Positions 59,400 through 64,000 of a stretch of 64,000 bases of DNA are shown here, piece by piece. Below the pieces are notes generated by a model that made no database searches, was not told the origin of the DNA, and saw only the letters and a program-made list of their open reading frames with translations. The stretch is from Nectonema munidae. Taxonomy: Eukaryota; Nematomorpha; Nectonematoida; Nectonematidae. Each line of letters opens with the position of its first letter. Within the stretch, counting starts at the first letter, position 1. The translations under genes and the position numbers were made by a program. The stretch covers positions 372,001-436,000 of the forward strand of contig JAUIRK010000931.1 in the NCBI GenBank assembly GCA_030549495.1. Direction: 5' to 3'.

Positions 59400-60884
59400 T
59401 TAAATATAATTAAACCAGGACAAAAATGATTTTGAAAAAGTCAACAAAAATTTTTTTATTCTTTACACAAATATCTAATATCAAAAATACTCTGAAGGTA
59501 AAAGGTGATCATCACAGATAGCGTTAAATTTTTCTAATCTTTTTTTTGGAACTATACGATTAGTGAATAAAGAATTCGGATTCTTTTAAATCGTCCGAGA
59601 ATCCGCTTCAAAACTTGTAATAATGTTTGGGATTTTGAAGAGATGATACAAAATTAGGGGAGGCATCTTTTGATTTAAAAATTATTATTTCATAAACAAT
59701 GCTATATGACTTGACGTTTATAGAAATGATAAAGAAAATGGTAAAAATATTGCTTTCAAATTATATTATCTACTGAAAATCTAAATGTCCAAATTAGCCT
59801 TTCCTACATTTGCTTGAATGGGAGCAGAGTTTTTTTTACAATTTTAAATTATCTTAAGATAAAATTTAAAAGTCTATTATTTATATAATTGGTTTTATAG
59901 CTTTATATTGTTTTTTATTTATATAATTCATAGAAAAATTTATAGGATCGTTTATAAAATCGGAACTAATTCTGGATCTACGACAACTAGTCAAAAAATA
60001 TAATTTTGAAAATATTAAAACTTAAAAGTTTAGATTTTTGAGGGACTCACAAATTTCTTACTCCCGGGTTTCCGTTTATCTTTCGTTAAAATTTAATCCG
60101 CTCCCTTAATTAACCCTCTCCAAAATTTACATTAAAATTTTTTTTATTAAAATTCAAAATAATCGTAATATAATACCAAAAATCTTCAAATTTATTCCTT
60201 ATCATTATTCCGTTAAAACCACCTGAGACAACTTTAATACATATACCTTTATTTAGAATATTTTTATAGTGAAGAAGAAATGGAAATACTGCTTGATTTT
60301 TATACTTTAATAAAATATTGATAATTTTTATCTCTTTTGATCTGAACAGTTAGAGTCTGTTGGTTTGTAGCTTAAAATTTTTTCTACCCCTACGATCGTT
60401 ATATATTAAAAAATATTTTTTAAACTATTTTATGAAAAAAATGGTGAGCATATGGAATGGCCCTTCCTCACTTGAAGCAGTATTTAATGTTTAATTTGAG
60501 TATTAAGTTTAATTGTTGGTCTACGTCTGATTTTTTTAAATATTTGATATGGCAATTGATTTTGTAGGTACTTGGAGTCGGAGCCTAATATTTTCCTTCA
60601 TGCTCTGTAATCAACGATTAAAAATGCACAACAAAACTGTGAGATTTTTAATAAAAGGAAAAGAGAAAGAATAGGGATTATTATTTAGTTTTGTTTTAAG
60701 TTAACTTAATGCTTAAACCTTTCTAAATTTAAATTTAAAAAACAACTAATAAAAAAATTTGAAATTAAAATTTTAAAATTTAGTTTTTAGGATATATATG
60801 TAAAAATCTAGTCATGTGGCCAATTAACGGGAATTTTAGGTGCCCGTCCATCTAAATACTGTGATCCAAAAATAAAAAAAAAAA

Positions 60885-61300
60885 TTTTTTTTTAAGCCAT
60901 AGTGCTTTTATTAGGACACAATAGACACAACACACAATATATATAAAAGGCACAAAATATAGGCACAAGAGTTAATGAAAAGATATGATCGCAATCGTGC
61001 AGGCGCACGCATGTGGTCTTTTCCCTTGTGCGTCGAAGAGAGTTTCTTTCCTTCTGGTGCCTTTGGTGCTGTGAGGAATCCTTTTTTTCATTCGTATCTT
61101 GCCCTGGCTGAAAAAGCTGAGAGATTCAGTTCTTCGATGCATCTTCGGGTTGTGTGGGTGGGAGTGATAAGCGAAACGAGAGAAAATAAGAATGATCAGG
61201 CCTGCGCGTGGCTCTCCTTATATACCCGCTGAACCAGCCAAAGCTTCTCCAATGATCCCATTGGATGGGCGGTTAGCACATTTGTTGCTAGCAAGGGGGC
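60885..61300 (-). promoter_or_regulatory. LTR- or UTR-like block with CCAAT, TATA and poly(A) signals
   Basis: Read on the - strand, downstream of the viral fragment: CCAAT (61,260-61,264), tatataagg (61,216-61,225), then about 300 bases further AATAAA (60,907-60,912) and a run of nine A (60,885-60,893). That order of signals is what a retroelement LTR or a promoter-plus-terminator block would show. No second copy is in the window, so LTR status is unproven. Confidence 0.45.
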
Positions 61301-62740
61301 GCCTTCTGGACAGTCGATAGGTCCTATCTCCTTGGCATTGGGCTTAATATTGCCATCTAAGTAAAGTAAGTAATGAAAGAATTTGTTGATTATGAGGACT
61401 ATGCTGTTGAGAGGCGCTAGATGAGAGAAAGTGTAGATATTCTGTAGATTAAAAAGAGCATCAAACTCTGTAAACATAGGTCGGGTCAGGTCTTCCGACA
61501 TGCTGAGGCACCAGTTGCTCCAGTCGAACGAAATAAAGTACGAATAGTAGCAACTGGTTCCTCGTCTCATGCCACTTGATAATCTATTTAAGTTACGTAG
61601 CTTCGTAATAGAATCCGTAGTCATGCTTTGGGTAGTGAAGACTGGTAACAAATGCTCAGACAAGTTCATTTCGGATGATACTTGGTAGCACCTTAAATTT
61701 AGCGACGTCTTACAGAAACCTCTCGCAGTCTTCTCTTTCAGCTCACGCTCTTTGAATATTAGTGAATATATGAAATCTTGTTGAGACAAACTGCTAGTTG
61801 ATACACCATCAAGTACCTCTTTCACAGATGCAACATCTTGAGTTAGGAATGTGAGGAGAGCTCTTTTATTCTTATTTCGCGATCGCGGCATTGGAGTTCC
61901 GTACAAATTAAAATATGCATATCTATCAAATTCTGTTGGCCAAGCATCTCGAGAATTTATTATAGCCTTGTCAGATAGTAATTCCGAGTAGTCGAAAGAG
62001 TAGTCGTACAAGAAATTCTGGGACAGATGCAATTTAGAAAAAATGCTGGCAGGTAAGTGATCAAAGGTCGTTTTTTTCAACTTGCCTGTTGATAACAGCA
62101 ACTCTAATTGGTAGTGACAATCATGATCAAGAGTAAATTTGGGTAATCGGAAGTTCTTTTCATAGTAACTATGAATGAATGACTTTACAAATTGGTTTCT
62201 GATAGCATCTGCTATCGAGGTATCCACTGTTTCAGGTACTTTCATAAGGAGCAACATGTTTAATGATGAACTGTAATTATCCACCACGGGATAGGTAAAA
62301 ACTTTCCCTAATCCTGCTAATTCTAATAACAAGTGCTGATCTTGAACTGAAGTCGTGTCAAAAACATTCAACCATCTTAACAGTCGGGATCTTGTGTGCA
62401 GATCCGCATCTAAAGTTTCTTCGATAAAAGATGACTTTATTAGGGGGTCATTGTTTCTGAGTATCAAAGCGATACAAGTTGGCATAATGATCTTGGCTAT
62501 TGAAGTAATGTTAAGGGAGCTGTTATGGAGATCATCTCTGTATCCTTCCAATATAAAATGCCAGGTATGATAGAAGTACATACCTCCACAAGATTTACAG
62601 TTTCCTTCAGCCATCATGCAATATGCTAGAATCCCGTAAGCAGACGAGAAACTGCTGGCTACAGAGAGATCTTTGCGCAGGATCTGCGGCGGCGGAATCT
62701 CGCCAGTCTCCTTCTGGTGGTATCTTCGAAATGCCTCCAA
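61196..62740 (-). pseudogene. Endogenous mononegavirus-type L (RNA polymerase) fragment
   Basis: A 514-codon frame with landmarks of negative-strand RNA virus L proteins. Y-E-L-L-S-D-K and W-P-T-E-F precede RALLTFLTQDV and the KERELK block. FTTQSMTTD and FISFDWSNW (polymerase motif A region) follow, then TRPMFTEFDALF. It covers the part of L ahead of and around motifs pre-A and A; the GDN motif and everything after it are absent, so the copy is partial. Viral similarity seems to run from about 62,640 to 61,310, with flanking retroelement sequence at both ends. The family is Mononegavirales or Jingchuvirales (chuvirus-like); I cannot decide. Treated as a fossil. The long open frame suggests a recent capture or retained use. 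Host expression is unknown. Confidence 0.8.
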
Positions 62741-64000
62741 ATACTTTGGGGGAAATCCTTCCAGATCCTGGAATCCATCTGGAGGCTGGCATCCCAGATT
62801 TCGACTTTGAGGGCTTTAGTGGTTGACCATCGGCGAAACGGCTCGTCCGCCGGGTTATCTTCCGATTTGATGTGTTTGATTGATGAGCGCAGGTCGTCTG
62901 TCCATTTGCTGGAGGCTTCCCGCCATAGTAAGGGGATTGCTTGCCTTTCTGAGCTGCTGCCCATCTTTTTGATTGCTCCAATCGCCGTCATCGAATCCGA
63001 GAAGATCTTGCGTCTTGGCCAGAGGAAGTGGGCGAGGGTGATTGCCAGAAGCTGCAGATCGGAGATGTGCCATTCCATGTGCTCCACCGGGATTGACCAG
63101 GACCCCTGTTCCGTGTAGAAGCCCAGTGCCGTGAGTGATGCGTCCACACATACTTGTGTGACCGGAACGGTTACTTCCACCAGAGGCCATGGGACTAGGA
63201 TGGTGTGCATCACGTATGGGAGCGTCAGCTGGACCAGCTTCGGGTGGTTCTCCAATTCTTCCCAGTTGTAGAGAGCTGAGATGATCCTGAATTTTCCGCG
63301 AAGAGTTGCCGCGTAATAATTCAGGATACCCATAATCTTCTGCTTCCATTTGATTGGGACTCCGAGGGCCTTTTGTGCCAACAAAAAGGCACATATGGCC
63401 CGTAAGTGTGCCTCTTTCTTTGAGTCCGGGACACCCATCGTCCTGGACTGGAGATTGAGGGAGGCTCCGAGAAACTCGAGCGACTGCACCGGATCGGTGA
63501 TGGATTTGGCATGGTTGATTCTGATCCCGCATTCCTCCTCCAGGTACGCTGTGAACAGCGCTGAGACTCTGGTAGTGAGGATGCGAAACGGGCCAAGAAT
63601 CAGGAAGTCGTCCAGATATAAGATGAACCTTGTTCGCTTTTTCCAGACCGACGGGTGACGCTCCTTAAAAGTTCCTAAGATTCTTGCCATGACCCTCTGC
63701 AGGATGGCCGGGTTGAAGCACCCTCCCATTGGGAGATGTGTGAATTGCCAAACTTTCCTTCCCAACTTGACGCAAAAGCAATTGCGCCAGGCCTTCTGTA
63801 TGCGAATACCATAGAAGGCATCTTTCAAGTCCAGTCTGACTGCCCATTGCAAGTCACTTGCGATGTGTCGGAGCTGGAAAGGGGCTATGAGGGAAATGGC
63901 TGGGGTTGCAAACACCTCTCTGGTGAAGCCGAAGTCCGCGACGAGGCGGGTCTTTCCGTTTGCTTTTGGTACCAGGAAGCATGGTGAGATGATTCTAGGG
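62640..64000 (-). mobile_element. Retroelement reverse transcriptase and RNase H (DIRS-like or unclassified), continues past window edge
   Basis: Read on the - strand from the window edge: FLVPKANGKTRLVADF (RT motif 1-2), VRLDLKDAFYG (motif A), LPMGGCFNPAILQRVM (motif B), FILYLDDFLI (motif C, YLDD). An RNase H-like domain follows with CVDASLTALGF, WHISDLQLLAIT, FSDSMTAIGAIKKM and DNPADE. The HIxxLxLLA and TAIxxIxxMG pattern and the PMG rather than PFG in motif B recall DIRS-type elements more than Gypsy, but this is tentative. The stretch is markedly GC-richer than the rest of the window. The 5' part of the element is outside the window. It overlaps the start of the viral fragment downstream. 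No integrase or tyrosine recombinase is seen in the window. Treated as a fossil. Confidence 0.78.

Larger units (their letters stand above)
58119..60884. other. AT-rich region between the LTR element and the chimeric retroelement
   Basis: Holds a hAT-type MITE at 58,201, a TTAA MITE at 59,294 and a GGAGTCGGA fragment near 60,565. No gene recognised. Confidence 0.4.

Noticed and set aside
62855-63532. 225-codon frame on the - strand as a separate gene
   Set aside because: It overlaps the reverse transcriptase in another frame and shows no motifs; GC-rich sequence gives long chance frames.

Overview
The window is a piece of an AT-rich animal genome, most likely an arthropod or other invertebrate. 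The reasons are spliced host genes with AT-rich introns, three host genes without introns, and a dense mix of DNA transposons (piggyBac-like, hAT, pogo/Tigger), a LINE, a tRNA-derived SINE, an LTR retrotransposon and a virus-derived fossil. The species cannot be named from the sequence. All family names rest on motif recognition by eye; no database search was run.

Host genes. From about 0.67 to 15.6 kb on the + strand, eight exons with fully compatible splice phases encode the C-terminal part of a FERM protein. Its F3 lobe looks like FRMD6/Expanded, and a PPSY (PPxY) motif lies near the C terminus. The 5' end of the gene is outside the window. Convergent to it is an intronless TSR1 gene for a 40S ribosome-biogenesis factor (17,891-20,299, -). 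At 43.5-45.1 kb (+) is a divergent ALG10-like multi-pass protein that has lost several conserved polar motifs of its family. At 46.8-47.6 kb (-) is an intronless FabG-like short-chain dehydrogenase. I see no operon-like or pathway link among these genes.

Mobile DNA, left to right: a 298-bp hAT-type MITE nested inside a second one (7.6-8.2 kb) in an intron of the FERM gene; a LINE RT tail fragment (about 12 kb); a decayed piggyBac-like element (22.5-25.4 kb) carrying a 42-bp perfect foldback; a 4.4-kb TTAA-flanked element (28.5-32.9 kb) filled with two unrelated tandem arrays that both have a 150-bp period; a pogo/Tigger relic (33.4-34.7 kb); a LINE (about 34.7-39.9 kb, -) split by a 2.4-kb hAT element with a perfect 8-bp target duplication; a second pogo/Tigger relic (48.6-49.4 kb, -); a hAT relic interrupted by a hAT MITE (51.4-52.4 kb); and a Ty3/Gypsy-type LTR element (54.1-58.1 kb) with about 97% similar LTRs. 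Four tiny TTAA-flanked MITEs and three copies of one SINE family are scattered through the window.

Right edge. From about 60.9 kb to the window end (-) lies a GC-rich retroelement reverse transcriptase/RNase H. It is followed in the same orientation by a long open fragment of a mononegavirus-type RNA polymerase (L) and then by a block with CCAAT, TATA and polyadenylation signals. This retroelement/RNA-virus chimera is the most unusual item in the window.
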